Below, piece after piece: positions 1 to 12,307 of a stretch of 64,000 bases of DNA (the stretch's first letter is position 1; each line of letters opens with the position of its first letter). The DNA comes from Glandiceps talaboti (taxonomy: Eukaryota > Hemichordata > Enteropneusta > Spengelidae). The notes under the pieces are model-generated. The model made no database searches, was not told the DNA's origin, and saw only the letters and a program-made list of their open reading frames with translations. Made by a program: the position numbers and the translations under genes. The DNA lies in assembly GCF_964340395.1 (NCBI RefSeq), contig NC_135563.1, positions 1,905,501-1,969,500 of the forward strand, read 5' to 3'.

Positions 1-118
1 AGTTATCTTATAGCATGCATGTCATATCTTGGTATCTGGTGGTCTGAGATCTTAATAACACCAAAACCCGTTAGTATCACTATTGAGCAAGACATACGTC
101 TCTCTTTCAACCCTTGAA

Positions 119-505
119 CCATGGTTCCCGAAGCTCCACGATATAGAATGGAGCCATGGATCCCGAAGCTCCACGATATAGAATGGAGCCAGGGATCCCG
201 AAGCTCCACGGTATAGAATGGAGCCAGGGATCCCGAAGCTCCACGATATAGAATGGAGCCAGGGATCCCGAAGCTCCACGATATAGAATGGAGCCAGGGA
301 TCCCGAAGCTCCACGGTATAGAATGGAGCCAGGGATCCCGAAGCTCCACGATATAGAATGGAGCCAGGGATCCCGAAGCTCCACGGTATAGAATGGAGCC
401 TGGGATCCCGAAGCTCCACGGTATAGAATGGGGCCAGGGATCCCAAAGCTCCACGGTATAGAATGTAGCCAGGGATCCCAAAGCGCCACGGTATAGAATG
501 TAGTA
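119..505. repeat. 35-bp minisatellite, about 11 copies
   Basis: Head-to-tail copies of a 35-bp unit containing GAAGCTCCACG and TAGAATGGAGCC, with few differences between copies. It is open in several frames of the minus strand only because short repeats lack stops. I see no gene in it. Confidence 0.95.
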
Positions 506-1652
506 CGCTTTATATTTGCACATCTGAGACTTTGATGCTATCCCAAAACTATCTTGAAATTAAACCATTGTTAAAACGTCATTAAAACTAATTACAAATA
601 ACGAAATAAGGGTCCCTCATTCGGATACAGCGTGTGAATCTTGATAAAACCACTTGTACATGCTAATATGGCCGATTATACCGTAATGTTTGACGTCATT
701 CAACAAGTGATGGTTTCTCTTTGTGCTCCATTAACATCTGTTATAGGACACCTATTGCTGTCTGATTCGTAAAGAGTTAACGCTTACAAATTAATGTTAC
801 ATTGCTTTAAAAACATAACATTGCACAAAGCTACACAATAACGAATCACTTCGTTCAACGTCTGCATATCATGAAATAGGCAAGTTTAAACAAGTAGAAG
901 TTACTTTACTCAGTGTGAGGCCATGTGTCAGGTCAAGTAATCGACATATTGTAGACGTTCATTTGTAATCTGTATGAATGACAAGTAATGACTGTTTTTT
1001 TTTGTTATCACAAACACTACACTGAATATACAATGTCAATGTACTGTAATTACTCTGTTTGTTGTACCCATAAGGAAGAAACCTTGTCTGTGTTAAACCC
1101 GGAAGCACAAATGGAGTATGTTAGAACATGACATCGACACGACAACAGACGAATGATATACCTGGTATTAATGTCATTAACACAATTATTTACTCTTCAT
1201 AAAGGCATTATAGTATTGAATAATTAGTATCCATCCATGGTTTTACATTCTACTAGTGGGTGTCATTTCAATATTCCTAGTATATAGGCGACTATCATTT
1301 TATGGTAGCACCGTTTTTGCATACATGAATTATGAATATATTATATCTTAATACCGATAAGTTCAACTGCATATGACTCTAACAACTATAACATGTGCTA
1401 GATAATGATAAACGATTACTGCTTTCTTGGAAGCATTCAACTTTTCAAATAGTAATGATGTTACCAAACAACTGGCATTGTTAACCTTCACACTTGGAAA
1501 ATCCGCCACCAAGCTGACTCCATTTATTGGGTACGCGTCTTTGTTTAACGAAGTAATTCTATTCATTTTGTGTTATACAAGACAGTGCCGAGACATAACC
1601 CCATTCATTATCTACTAGGATTCTTGACTCGACACGCCAGAGAAAACACTGG
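506..1652. other. Upstream region of homeobox gene A
   Basis: AT-rich non-coding DNA. A palindromic CRE-type site TGACGTCA lies at 691-698. Unlike genes B, C and D, I find no GGCGCC module and no ATGCAAAT octamer block here. Short open frames at 1363-1618 have no recognisable product. Confidence 0.5.
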
Positions 1653-3196
1653 ATGAACACAGTACAAATAATGGTTGAAGAACTTTATGACAAACCAAAC
1701 GATGGAAATGTGGTGGATGGACGAAATGATGATCGTACGGTGAAATCGGAAGATAATGAAGTTAGAGAGATTGTATGTAATCAAATGACAAAGCCCGAAC
1801 AGAGAGTGATACGAGATATCACTATGTCACCTACACGTAAGTGTTGTTCATTTTCTATTAGCGCCTATGTAATAGTAGCAGATAGTTAATGTTTTGACTC
1901 TCCGACTAGGGGCATTGCTCAGAAAGATATACATTTGGAAAGTTGTAACTAATATCCACCTAAACTCCTGGCCATCATGACATAATGTATACCTATATTA
2001 TGTGTAATGGAATAATATTAAATAACCTGGTAACGTGGTAATCCTGTTTTTATCAATTTATTTTAAATCTGCCTCATTTTACTTGCCAGTAAATTATCTT
2101 AATTTGTTTGTTTGTTTGTTTGTTTGTTTGTTTGTTTAAAAATAATTTCGTATTTAATCAAATGGGTTTTTGTCCTACATAATGACCACACGTCGTTTAT
2201 GGCACACCTCCATTCGATTCAAGTACTGTATTAAGTATCCTATAGATGCGTCTTGGAGTCTATATCGCGATATTTCGGACTCTAGCTAGCCCACCACCTT
2301 CAAGTTTTAATATTTTTTTATCATTCTCGTCTGACTCCAGATATTCATTTCTTTATCATGTAGAATCAGAAAGCGAATCTGACTGCAGCAACGAGGAGGT
2401 ACGCAGACGGAAAAGAGCCCGGACCGCATTTAATGAGGAACAAATCACACAACTTGAAAAGAAGTTTGAACAAGAGAAATATCTATCTGCTGTTGAAAGA
2501 GAAACATTCGCGGAGCACCTTGGAATGACGGACACCCAGGTGAGATTATACCACAGTTTGAATGTCTTATGTCTGATCTGAATTAATATATTCACTTGCA
2601 TTGGAACGATATTCCCTCGACAGAACGATGCGTTCTGCGTTTATCTCAGACAGCATCACGGTGTTGGTAGACTGAAGTTATATATGTACCAATTACTCAG
2701 CCTATTTAGCCAGTTACGTCATATATTGTATAGTGCGATTTAATATTTAATGATGACACGTTGTCAAATTTTATCTACGATAAACTGTGTCATATCATTT
2801 GACTTCTAAATTTCATTTTTATTACAGGTTAAAACTTGGTTTCAGAATCGTCGCATGAAATGGAAAAGGCAACCAAAGGATGATCTCGATGTAGGCCAGA
2901 CGAGAACATATCCTCACTCACATCGCCATTCTAACGCCATTACACCATATAGCTCACCGTATCAAGGATATACATATGGAGTAAATCGTACTACGGTCCA
3001 ACCATTACAACCCCAACAAATGACATCAATGCAAGTAGGACCAAGTGCATGTTACCTAACAACACCTTACACTTGCCAACCTTCTCCCTATATGTATCCT
3101 ACTATGACGTATCAACCTCGGAGATACACGACATATCCCCCAAACAGCTACAGTGGATACAATGTGTTAGCGCCCCCATACGGCCACTTTTTCTAA
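1653..3196 (+). CDS. Vent-like NK-class homeobox gene A (3 exons)
   Basis: Coding exons 1653-1836, 2364-2539 and 2828-3196 give 242 residues. Donors are GTAAGT and GTGAG, and acceptors are TAG and CAG. The homeodomain is residues 77-136, starting KRARTAF and ending with WFQNRRMKWKR in helix 3. It has Gln50, Asn51 and the unusual Thr47 shared by Vent, Hex, Tlx and Bar families. A phase-1 intron precedes the homeodomain and a phase-0 intron splits residues 44/45. The C-terminus (about 106 residues) is rich in Tyr, Pro, Thr and Gln, as in typical activation or repression tails. The ATG at 1653 is the first in frame; a second lies at 1671. It shares the exon 1 ending SPT and intron positions with B, C and D but is much more diverged. 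Assignment to Vent is inference from helix 3 and context; that it is a nuclear sequence-specific DNA-binding protein is secure. Confidence 0.85.
2103..2137. repeat. (TTTG)n microsatellite
   Basis: Eight to nine TTTG units inside intron 1 of gene A. Confidence 0.95.
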
Positions 3197-3221
3197 CACT
3201 GAATTTCGCTAAAAGATGTAC

Positions 3222-3227
3222 AATAAA
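3222..3227 (+). terminator. Polyadenylation signal of gene A, proximal
   Basis: AATAAA 26 bp after the stop codon. A second AATAAA lies at 3629-3634, beyond the MITE insertion at 3268-3434, and may be the ancestral distal signal. Which one is used cannot be told from sequence. Confidence 0.45.
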
Positions 3228-3267
3228 GCACGGTGAGAAAACACGTTTAGCATCTTACGCGACTGAT

Positions 3268-3434
3268 TAGTCTTGCTGCTAGACGTTCGGGCTTTCTTTC
3301 GATACTATAACTATAAGCGAACGAAGTTCGCATGTGAGGGCCTGCCCGAACACAGATGTTCCATCCTCGATAGCGTTGTTCGGCTGTGTGTCGTATTTTA
3401 TCGGAAGAACATCCGAGGGCTAGCTGATAGACTA
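3268..3434. mobile_element. 167-bp MITE with target-site duplication
   Basis: The element begins TAGTCTTGCTGCTAG and ends with the inverted form of TAGTCTATCAGCTAG (12 of 15 matching). It is flanked immediately by a perfect 9-bp direct repeat, GCGACTGAT, at 3259-3267 and 3435-3443. Terminal inverted repeats plus an 8-9 bp target duplication are the mark of a non-autonomous DNA transposon (hAT, Mutator or Merlin type). An internal hairpin, GCGAAC/GTTCGC, lies near 3318-3332. It sits just downstream of gene A and has no coding capacity. Confidence 0.75.
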
Positions 3435-3739
3435 GCGACTGATATGCTATAATAATGAAGTGATTTATCAGCAAACTGACCACCGACTATAGTTAAAGAC
3501 AATATTACTATACTACGTAACAGTGATTAAGGCTACATTTTATATTTTCCAGAATTTAAACATACACGTGTAGATAAACTCAAGTACGTTATGTTATGTA
3601 TAATATACGTATTTATTTAATGATTTTCAATAAAGCTTTTGTCGTCCAGTGACGTTGGCCCTCAATTTTATATTTCGACAAATTTGAATACTTTATGAGT
3701 TATTTTCGAAGTCGTATTTTGTGATTATGAAGTTTTATA

Positions 3740-3742
<3 letters not shown>

Positions 3743-3816
<74 letters not shown>

Positions 3817-3884
3817 ATGTCTGCATGCATGCGTGCGTGTGTATGTATGTGTATGTATGTATGTATGTATGTATGTATGTATGT

Positions 3885-3924
<40 letters not shown>

Positions 3925-3967
3925 ATGTATGTATGTATGTATGTATGTATGTATGTATGTATGTATG

Positions 3968-4036
<69 letters not shown>

Positions 4037-4096
4037 ATGTATGTATGTATGTATGTATGTATGTATGTATGTATGTATGTATGTATGTATGTATGA
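3743..4096. repeat. Compound microsatellite (CTGT)n/(ATGT)n/(CTGC)n
   Basis: Blocks of CTGT, ATGT, GT, ATGT, CCTG, CTGT and ATGT run over about 350 bp. Open frames on both strands here are artefacts of the 4-bp period. Confidence 0.97.
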
Positions 4097-5684
4097 ACCA
4101 CTGTTAAATCAGACTGTAAGTGAAATTTACACAATTAGTTTGTTTTTGTGAAGCTAGATGATACAATGTAGCGATTTTTCGAGCCGGATGACGCAGTTTC
4201 AAGTTAAAATGTTTGCATTGTAGTGTAAGCACTATGAGGCGATTCAATGTAGGTTTTTCATACTTCATTCAATACTAGTAACTGTAGCACCAAACATGAA
4301 AACAATAGATAAGCCAAAGACCCTACACGTGCATGGTCTATGGAATAAGTAACTTACATAAATAGTTCATTTTACGTTTCAATAATTAGTAAATTAACAG
4401 TTATCAACCACTACATTAAAATATGTTATGCATTAAGAGATGCGTCACAATGTATATTAGAAACGAATGTCTTATCTGGTCCATCTACAGCTATTCTGTA
4501 TGCACTACGTTTTGAACCCAGACCGGCTCTTCATCAGGTGTATAATTCTAAAAAATACATCAAAATAAAATAAAAAAATAACTTTGAGATATAAAGTGCA
4601 AAACTAAGTACCTCAGTTGACAACAATAAAGTTGCAGAAATTACAAAACTCACTTAAATCTGACCCGCTTTCTAGCTTGTCAAATAACAGTTGGGACGGA
4701 AATGTGCATACAGTTTGGTGGTCTGAGGTATGGTCCATGGCCATCAATAGATAGTTGTCACTCCCACTGTCTATGCGCTGTACAGTCTATGTACGGGCCT
4801 TGAATAGATAGTTGTCACCCCATAGTCTATGGGCTCATCTGGGCGCCAGTGGGGTGTAGTACACGGACAAACTCAAGGGAACAATAAAAGATGAACCTAT
4901 TCGTTCCAACCAACTTTCTAACACTTTCTATACATCTAGTAATTAGTGTAATATTTTTACTATAACAGCATGTCACACTTTCACTTCCAAGATGTTACAA
5001 ACACCATCAACACCTTCACCCATACCTTCGATGTTGATTTTGAGTTTTGCTTTTCGTTAGATGATTTTGTTGTATTCCTTACTTCATATACCAGTCAAAG
5101 TTAGCATCCAATATTGTCTAATATGTCAAGTGAAGGATACGAGTTTGTATGACAAATGCAGGACAATTTACATGTATATGATGTGTACCCTGGTCCGGGT
5201 TGATTGTTAATCATACCATATGAAGGAGGAGAGTAAAACACTTAGGGGTTAGGGCAAGAATACAAGCTACCTTGACAAAATTGAACTGAATGACAACCAT
5301 TTGATTTTTAATTTTAGTTCGCTTCATTCACAATTGAAATAGTTTTGTTTTTCACCCTTCATAAACACACAAAGGGTCAAATTTAAAATGGAAATCTTGA
5401 TATTGAAATATAAATTATAATGTACTTTGTCATCAAGAAAATAACAAACTTTTATCAATTTAAAAGTATAAAGTTCATTTGTCATTAAGTTTGAAACACG
5501 TAACTATTGTATACTGTCTTGCCAACATTCTCAAGTGATAAAGAAAGAAAAACAAACATAAAAACCAGCAATTATTTTTAAAGGAAAGCGTTATCACAAT
5601 TTCCACCTCGACTAACTAAAGTTGCCAAGGGAAGTTTTGTCTTTGGCAAATATGAAAGCAATGCAATTTGTATAGTAATGTGAG
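4097..5684. other. Intergenic DNA between genes A and B
   Basis: No gene seen. An isolated GGCGCC occurs at 4842-4847 outside the recognised module families. A short near-duplicate built around GATAGTTGTCAC occurs at about 4748 and 4806. Confidence 0.5.
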
Positions 5685-5860
5685 ATTTCAATATTATGAG
5701 AAAGTGTAAGACACAGTTAGACCCCGGAGTTAGACAGACAACTGTGATCTTTTGTTATTTGAATGTTAGGAATTTGTTTTTATTGCTTGGCGCCAGCTGA
5801 TGTACAAATAGAAACACCCATCTCAAACTATGAAAAAGTTTGACACGTTTGTAGAACAAC
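5685..5860 (+). promoter_or_regulatory. Conserved module E, copy 1 (gene B, distal)
   Basis: Contains, in order, GAGAAAGTGTAAGACACAG, AGACAGACAA, TTTTTATTGC and TTGGCGCCA (GGCGCC at 5789-5794), then a GTTTGACAC-like tail. The same string recurs at six other places in the cluster. AGACAGAC is a doubled Smad4-type box, GGCGCC a Smad1/5-type box, and TTTTATTG a Hox/Cdx-type box. It lies 1.7 kb upstream of gene B and points toward it. Conservation between copies is seen; enhancer function is inferred. Confidence 0.65.
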
Positions 5861-5954
5861 GATTCACCGTGTACACACGTCTATTGAGATGCACAATGCA
5901 TAAATCATAACTCTTATTCCGTGTAGAGTTTATTATAGAGAATAGGTATGATCA

Positions 5955-6125
5955 TCTCCCCTTATACATCCATGATATGATAGACCCTGTACTGTTCATA
6001 GCTCTATCCATTGTACAGATAATGTATATGATAGACTACACAGTCCATTGGTCTATGTATGGTATATGATAGACTCTACAGTGTCTATAGGCAGTAGATA
6101 TAGTAGACACTGCACTGCCTGTGGG
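5955..6125. repeat. Degenerate tandem repeat around TGATAGAC
   Basis: Loose repeats of a TATGATAGACTCTACAGT-like motif, poorly conserved, between modules E1 and F1. Confidence 0.5.
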
Positions 6126-6329
6126 TCTAAGTTATACGTCTCGACTTTCAATAGAAAGCTTTGCTACTAATATAGATTTGTTAACATACATATGTCATTC
6201 AGTCTCCTCGGTCGTTGGTTAGTGTTATTGCAATTTTTTTTAATTTAAAACTTTGTCTGAAAAGTGAACAAATTCAAATACCAGAAAAGTCTATCATTTT
6301 TTTACGCATTTGAATTTGAATAACTCTTT

Positions 6330-6540
6330 CACCTTGACATGTCCCTGGCGCCAGTCAGGTGAGAAAATCGTCTGCTGACTCTTTTGCCATGACAATACTA
6401 CATTGACTCCTCCTATACAATTCAATGACTGTATGGACAGACACAATAGAGGGCGTTATGGTACAATAATAGCAATTGACACTTACTTACGGTATACTTG
6501 TTGGAACCTATTTTAAAATGACATTTTTTTGTTTCAGCGT
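6330..6540 (+). promoter_or_regulatory. Conserved module F, copy 1 (gene B)
   Basis: GGCGCC at 6347-6352 is followed after exactly 17 bp by GTCTG. The block continues with similarity through about 6540, including CTCCTCCTATACAATTCAA and GGACAGACACAATAGAGG. A closely matching copy lies inverted at 27540-27790 upstream of gene D, and a diverged one at 15655-15880 upstream of gene C. The paired GGCGCC and GTCT boxes match a BMP-Smad response element in composition. Confidence 0.7.
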
Positions 6541-7104
6541 GATTTTTTTCTCACTGTTAAAGCTCAACTCAAGTTTCCATTCGGTCTGGATCGAATAAAA
6601 TTGCACATGAGTCGCTTCACAAGCACATATTTAATATTCTGAAATCACTGCTAGAAATATCAATTGACAAATGTACGTCAACAAATGGAGTACATCAAGG
6701 TGCATAATTATATAGGACTTGTGTTTTCGTAATTTACCAACGGTAAAACATTATGTGGCTAGTTTTATATTTATGTACTTTTTCTGAGGAAAATTAGATG
6801 AAAATCGCCCCCTCCTCCCTCCCCTTAGTAAGCAGTATCATTAATAAAGTACACATTCTCAACCAAGTACTAGTGTCCCGCTTTGGTTGATTTCAACAGC
6901 GTTAACAATTTATTAAATAGGTGTCTATACATTGGTCAATGCTAACAAGAAAACAAGCTACTATTGCATATTGTATATAAATTGTCGACTTGTTGCACGA
7001 ATACACATTCTTTAAAAAGTAGCCATCGGTATATCACGTTTTAGTATTTTTTAGGGAATATTAAAACATGTTTGGCTTGTAGATAATGATGTGGCAGTTT
7101 GATA
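6541..7104. other. Non-coding spacer upstream of gene B
   Basis: AT-rich sequence with no recognisable gene or repeat. Confidence 0.4.
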
Positions 7105-7140
7105 TCCTCGCAGACAGCAAGTGAAGCACTGGCGCCATGC
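7105..7140 (+). promoter_or_regulatory. Proximal module P, copy 1: CAGAC-N15-GGCGCC
   Basis: CAGAC at 7111-7115 and GGCGCC at 7131-7136, separated by exactly 15 bp, 350 bp before the start codon of gene B. The 15-bp spacer itself is poorly conserved among the three copies while both boxes and the spacing are invariant, as expected for a composite protein-binding site. Confidence 0.75.
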
Positions 7141-7208
7141 CACAATCACGTATTGTCTTCATATTTTAGTGAACAGAGTGTTTGTATTCTTTGAACTTCA
7201 TCGAACAT

Positions 7209-7398
7209 ATTCAGATACTTCTCAAATTTGTACAGAAATATTTGAGTACAATTAAATCATTGACACTTGTAAACGAGGAAAGGTGACAAACTACGTTATC
7301 TTTGAAATAGTCTACCTGATTGTATTCACCCCTTAGATACAACGTTTTCACACTTACTTGTTTTACAATCTCATTAGAATAACTAACTTTATGCAAAT
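7209..7398 (+). promoter_or_regulatory. Conserved proximal promoter block with POU octamer, gene B
   Basis: About 190 bp nearly identical to blocks in front of genes C and D. It contains TTATCTTTGAA (GATA- and Tcf/Lef-like), TTCACACTT (T-box-like) and ends in TTTATGCAAAT, a perfect POU octamer at 7391-7398. The minus strand is open here, but it lacks an ATG and the copies differ at amino-acid-changing positions, so I read it as regulatory. The factor assignments are motif matches only. Confidence 0.7.
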
Positions 7399-7488
7399 AA
7401 AGTAATGGTACAAAAAACCTTACTTATTGTGAATTCGATCATAACGCTTTTGAGAGCAGCACAGATAACATCAACTCAGCAAGACGCT

Positions 7489-9081
7489 ATGGCAAACGAC
7501 AACTACAACTACATACGTACTTCCAAAGATCATCCCGATACCAGGTCTAAATCTGACGATTACGAAGTTGCCGTCATTCTTGCTGAAACGTCAACCATGT
7601 ACGATGGAAAATTCAAGCAAAGTCATTCGGAAGATGATGTGTCCGATATTGGTTACAGCAGCAGTTCTCCAACACGTAAGTAGTGATTGCACAGACTATA
7701 TGCTTAGTACTTTTATGCTTAATTAACCAGTACTGATGTACTTGATAAATTGATGTGTGCTATCGTTTGTGGTGATTAATTTACTCATTTTTTGCATCAT
7801 ATCCAGCCTCTGAAAATGGATCTGGTATCACCAATGATGGACGTCGAACAAGACGTAAACGAGCTCGCACGGCCTTCAGCAATGACCAAGTACTAAAACT
7901 AGAGAAGATGTTTACAGAACAGAAATACCTTTCTAACATCGAACGAGAAGACTTTGCTGAGAAGATTGGACTGTCGGATATACAGGTATGAGCAATTCTT
8001 ATTTACATACTTACATACTTGCATACATACATACATACATACATACATTCATACGTACGTACATACATACATACATACATACATACATACATACATTCAT
8101 TCATATGTACGTACGTACATACATACATACATACATACATACATACATACATACATACACACATACATACATACATACATACATACATACATACATACAT
8201 ACATACATACATACATACATACATTCATATGTACGTACGTACATACATACATACATACATACATACATACATACATACACACATACATACATACATACAT
8301 ACATACATACATACATACATACATACATACATACATACATTCATATGTACGTACGTACGTACGTACATACATTCATTCACTTTTGGCTTATTCCCTTTAT
8401 TCGTTGGTTGCTTGAAATATTTATTTTGTATATTATTATTCTCTGCATACCAGTTTGAATAATTTTGACCTATTTCCAATACAACGACATTCAATCATTG
8501 AGTTTGTGAAAAACGAATTAAAAGAACGACTACGTCTAAGCAAGAACCATGGAATGTGTGGCATTCCAAATAATGTTAATTCTATGTGTTATACCATTAA
8601 GTCACTTTTATTTGGTAGTCACTGTCACCCATTGTCACGTATTTACATCTAATTTCAGATCAAAACCTGGTTTCAGAACCGTAGAATGAAATGGAAAAGA
8701 CAGCGCAAAGATGATTCACATTCAGAAGCTGACCCTGACACCCAGGTTTCACCACTGAGTTACTTCAATTCAATGCATACATCTCCATTGAGGACTTCCC
8801 ATTCAACAGTTTACCCACCACGAGTGATGACAACGTCTTCTCAGCCCCAACCAATGACCACCGTCAGATTACAACCTACTCCGTCTTACACAATGATGCC
8901 GATGTCTTATCCAACGACAGCTGTTCCCTTGCCGTATCATTCATTTTCACCAATGCATGCCGCCTACATTCCGAAATTACCAACCTACCGTCCAGTGACT
9001 TACAATTATGGAGGTTACCCAGTCTCTGCTTCACCGTATGGACAAGTTCACGGACATTATAATTTTACACATTGTTTTTGA
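7489..9081 (+). CDS. Vent-like NK-class homeobox gene B (3 exons)
   Basis: Coding exons 7489-7675, 7807-7985 and 8659-9081 give 262 residues. The start MANDN is chosen over an in-frame ATG at 7405 because C and D begin with the same residues. The homeodomain is residues 79-138: KRARTAF at the N-terminal arm and IKTWFQNRRMKWKR in helix 3, with Thr47, Gln50 and Asn51. The N-terminal region holds a conserved DDYEVAVILAETS segment and a Ser-rich SSDIGYSSSSPT stretch. The 120-residue tail is rich in Pro, Thr, Ser, Tyr and Met. Intron 1 is 131 bp; intron 2 (673 bp) contains a long microsatellite and does not align with intron 2 of C or D. Exon 3 is almost identical to that of C and D, whereas exon 1 has diverged, which suggests gene conversion. 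Upstream modules E1, F1 and P1 imply BMP input. Confidence 0.88.
8010..8385. repeat. (CATA)n microsatellite with two near-identical halves
   Basis: CATA repeats interrupted by CATTCATATGTACGTACG at about 8095, 8223 and 8339. The interruptions are spaced about 120 bp apart, so the array grew partly by duplicating a larger block. It lies inside intron 2 of gene B. Confidence 0.95.
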
Positions 9082-9453
9082 TAGTGAAGAGTTAGTAAAA
9101 GAAAACCAAAGATATATTATATTACATTATATTTATGAGAGTTACGGGTAATAGTTTTCAAGACTTGGAGCTTTGTGGATTACTTTCTTCTAGTACAAAG
9201 TATTGGTAGTAATGGTGAGAAAATGTGTGAACGTCGTACGCATCGAGGACAGAATAGCTTTATATCAAACATAGTTAATGAATTTATATGAAATTCAACA
9301 AAAGTGGTCATATCAGAACATTCTACATGTACTTTGAGTCTAGCCTATTTTCTCTTGTTCTATCATCTTTAAAATATAGCATTGTGATATTGCACTTATG
9401 GCTTCACATAATATTTTATAACACCATTTCATCTACATAACAATGATTTTTCA

Positions 9454-9459
9454 AATAAA
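9454..9459 (+). terminator. Candidate polyadenylation signal of gene B
   Basis: AATAAA about 370 bp after the stop codon; the nearest clear signal downstream. Confidence 0.4.
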
Positions 9460-10974
9460 CCACGATTATGTATATTATTGACATGGTTTTCTGGTTGTAT
9501 ATTTGTGAGAGGAATTGAGAGAGTTATGGCAAGTTGGATACCAAGGTATAAATGAAATTTGCTTTACACACTTGAACTAATAGATGAACTACAACGTACA
9601 GTATACTTACCCTTTGTGTCATGGTACGACTCCATGATTAGAAGTACAATATTGAGCACAATGTAACAACATGAAAAGATGTAATTGACTTTGACTAAGC
9701 ATGACGTACACGACGAATAATTGATTGATTGATTGATTAACTTACTTTGATATCACATTGTGTTCGCTCTGTACATAATATTACACCCCTCTACATAATC
9801 ATATTCCTGTGTCCAATCGACTTGCCGACCGAAAATACAAAGAACGGTACATGATAACACGTGCCTGTATATAATATTCAGGAGTATGTTACGACCAGTC
9901 GTTATATTTCTCATACTATTACTATACGATACTATAATTCCCAAATGCCACCATATCAATTATCTTCATACATACACATATGATAAATCACCCTTAGCTC
10001 GTTGCGTATACACTAAATACATATGTATTGTATGCATTGATTTACCAGAATAAAAATCTATAGATTTCAAAGAAGTTATCGACCACAGAAATAGTTCGAT
10101 CTGAACTAATAAGTGTGTAACCATGACAAAGTAAATATAAAAGAAAAAAAGTACAAGTGCATAAGTGCACGATAAATAGTACTTCCACCTCAGACAAAAA
10201 ACATACTATGAAACGTTGGTGATTTTGAATGTCTTTAGGATTGTTTGTATTACCAGCAAATGGTAATGAAAACAGCAATGCTTCGTCACAAATCTCGCCT
10301 GTCTTAAAATCCTTCTGGTGCCAGTGTGGCGACAAGACACTACACAGACAAAAACACGTAACAATGAGACATGAATTGATCGTAACACGTTTCAAAAGTC
10401 TTTACAAAACTTGCCACTAAAGCTATAAAAACACAATAATAGCATTTAACACCTTACTTAATATCATTCACACCACTACTGATACAACGACGTACCTATA
10501 TAGACCCTATATTATGAATGTACAAAGAGACATATGTAGATGTAGGTGACATGATAAGCACAATAACTTTCAGGAAGTGTACTACATATCCAACGAATAA
10601 AATGTGTCTGTATTGTCATATCACCTCAAACGGAAGTAGTAACATATGGAGGAATTATCTGTAGGGAATTTCTAATGGAAAGAACTCTACACTTGCTTGC
10701 AGCTTGAGGTATCATTAGGGACCGATCAGTTTCTCCAGCCTGGGGGGGGGGGGCGGGGGCGGTGGTTTCTTAAATTAGGCCGACAAAAGGTCACTGACCC
10801 CCACATCACTTAATTCTAAAACACTCCCATATATAATATTCACATGACAGGTATTTTTGGATCGTGACTCAGTGTGGACTGCTTGACTGTCTTGCATCTA
10901 CTTTATAAGATCCCGGGTTAGCACTATCATAATTATAATTATTGACTACACAGGGTAAATATATTCCAAAAAGA
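9460..10974. other. Intergenic DNA downstream of gene B
   Basis: No gene seen. It includes a short TTGA microsatellite (9719-9739) and a run of G at about 10742-10753. Short open frames at 9753-10420 show no recognisable protein. Confidence 0.5.
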
Positions 10975-11850
10975 GTTTAAATAATAGCATATTGACAGTC
11001 AAAGGTAGGGAGAAAGCTTGAGAAGGGAATATGTACATCTCTTATGGGGGTCCTAGGGGGTCTCCCCCTGGAAGCCCTGGAGGTTTTTTACTCTGAAAAG
11101 CCAATTTTGAGACTATTCAGACCCTTTCAGAAAATAATTTCCAAGCTTTACAATACAGCACCAACATGTAAAAAGCAACTACATAGGGTTGAAACACTTT
11201 TCAAATATAGTTTGATAGCATCTTGACAGTAAGAGGGGAAGAGCTTGAGACTGGGATATGTCCACCCATGGGGGTCCGATGGGGTCTCCCTCTAGAAGCC
11301 TTGGAGGAATTTTACTCTTAAAGCCAATATTTAGGCTATTCGAACCCTTTCAAGCAATAACTTAATCCATGTTTTACAAGACAGCACCATCAAGTATCAG
11401 AAACTATTCATTATAACTCACACAGGGTTGAAATATGTTCTTAAAAAGTTAAATAGCATCATTATATACATGCAGTAAAGGTCAGTACATCTAAAGGTAG
11501 TATCATTGGTAGGGGAGATTTGGAGTTTAAGGCAATTTTGACTATCTTGGCAAACATTTCACATCTTTTAAAAGACAATATCATCTCAAATTAGAATAGG
11601 GTGAAAATATTTAAGTTTAATACCATTATGACAGTAAAAAGGTTGTTGGTCCATCTGATTGTTGTTTGAATGTCTGAGTGACCTAAGGGAGTCCTTGGGG
11701 TTTTCCCCTGGCAGATCTGGAGGTTTTTTTACTTCTATTAAGGCAATGTTTAGGTTATTCATAGACTTTGAGGTAATATTTCCAAGCTTCGAAAAGCTAA
11801 CGTAAATGTAAGTTTTAAATGAGTTTCCCATATCACATAACATTGGTATA
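10975..11850. repeat. Degenerate tandem repeat, about 225-bp period, about 4 units
   Basis: Each unit carries a GGGGTCTCCCCCTGGAAG-like box, a GGAGGTTTTTTACT-like box, TTCAGACCCTTTCA and a GGGTTGAAA box, then GACAGTAA. The units are clearly diverged. This looks like an old satellite or a tandemly duplicated element of unknown type. Confidence 0.65.
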
Positions 11851-12307
11851 GGGGCATTAATATTGCATGTATAGTAAAAGTCACCGGTATGTTAGAGAAC
11901 TTTAGGTGGTCATACCTAGTGTATAATAGAATTCATGTCAGAAACAGGGACAAGAACAAATATTTACATGTACCACATTTCAGACAAGGCTATATGCCAT
12001 TGTAGAAAATGATTTTTTTTCCTTAGACCTCACAGATACTCTCATAATCATACACACTTATTACGTACGTATTCTGAGGTGGGTGTTCCTTTTACCATGA
12101 AGAGAAAGTTCCGAGGTTAGACAGAACCTTTTTACTTAGTATATCCACAGACAAGTAACGACTTGTCTGTGTGGTATATCATTCATATCGTGTTACATTT
12201 TAGTGTTCAGAGGTTATATACAGTAAGTAGTATTGGATATGGCTTCTGACATCTACTAATCTTTCTACTTTAACCTCTTTCTTTGTAACGTAGTTTGTAC
12301 GATAATA

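Noticed and set aside
3743-3815. (CTGT)n as a cluster of Smad GTCT boxes near gene A
   Set aside because: A simple repeat containing GTCT by chance; similar microsatellites occur throughout the window away from any BMP target.
7211-7396. Minus-strand frame conserved in front of genes B, C and D (also at 17404-17640 and 25184-25426)
   Set aside because: It begins with TTG rather than ATG, and the copies differ at amino-acid-changing positions as freely as elsewhere, so the conservation is better explained by promoter function.
7405-7488. Upstream in-frame start for gene B, adding 28 residues
   Set aside because: The MANDN start at 7489 is shared with C and D, while the extra residues have no counterpart and would start right at the octamer.
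8010-8385. HTYIHTYI or MYVCMYVC peptide repeats as real proteins (also at 23144-23605 and 35260-35737)
   Set aside because: Products of tetranucleotide repeats read on both strands.
10310-10360. CTGGTGCCAGTGTGGCGAC as a further GGCGCC module
   Set aside because: The palindrome is not intact and flanking sequence does not match families E, F or P.
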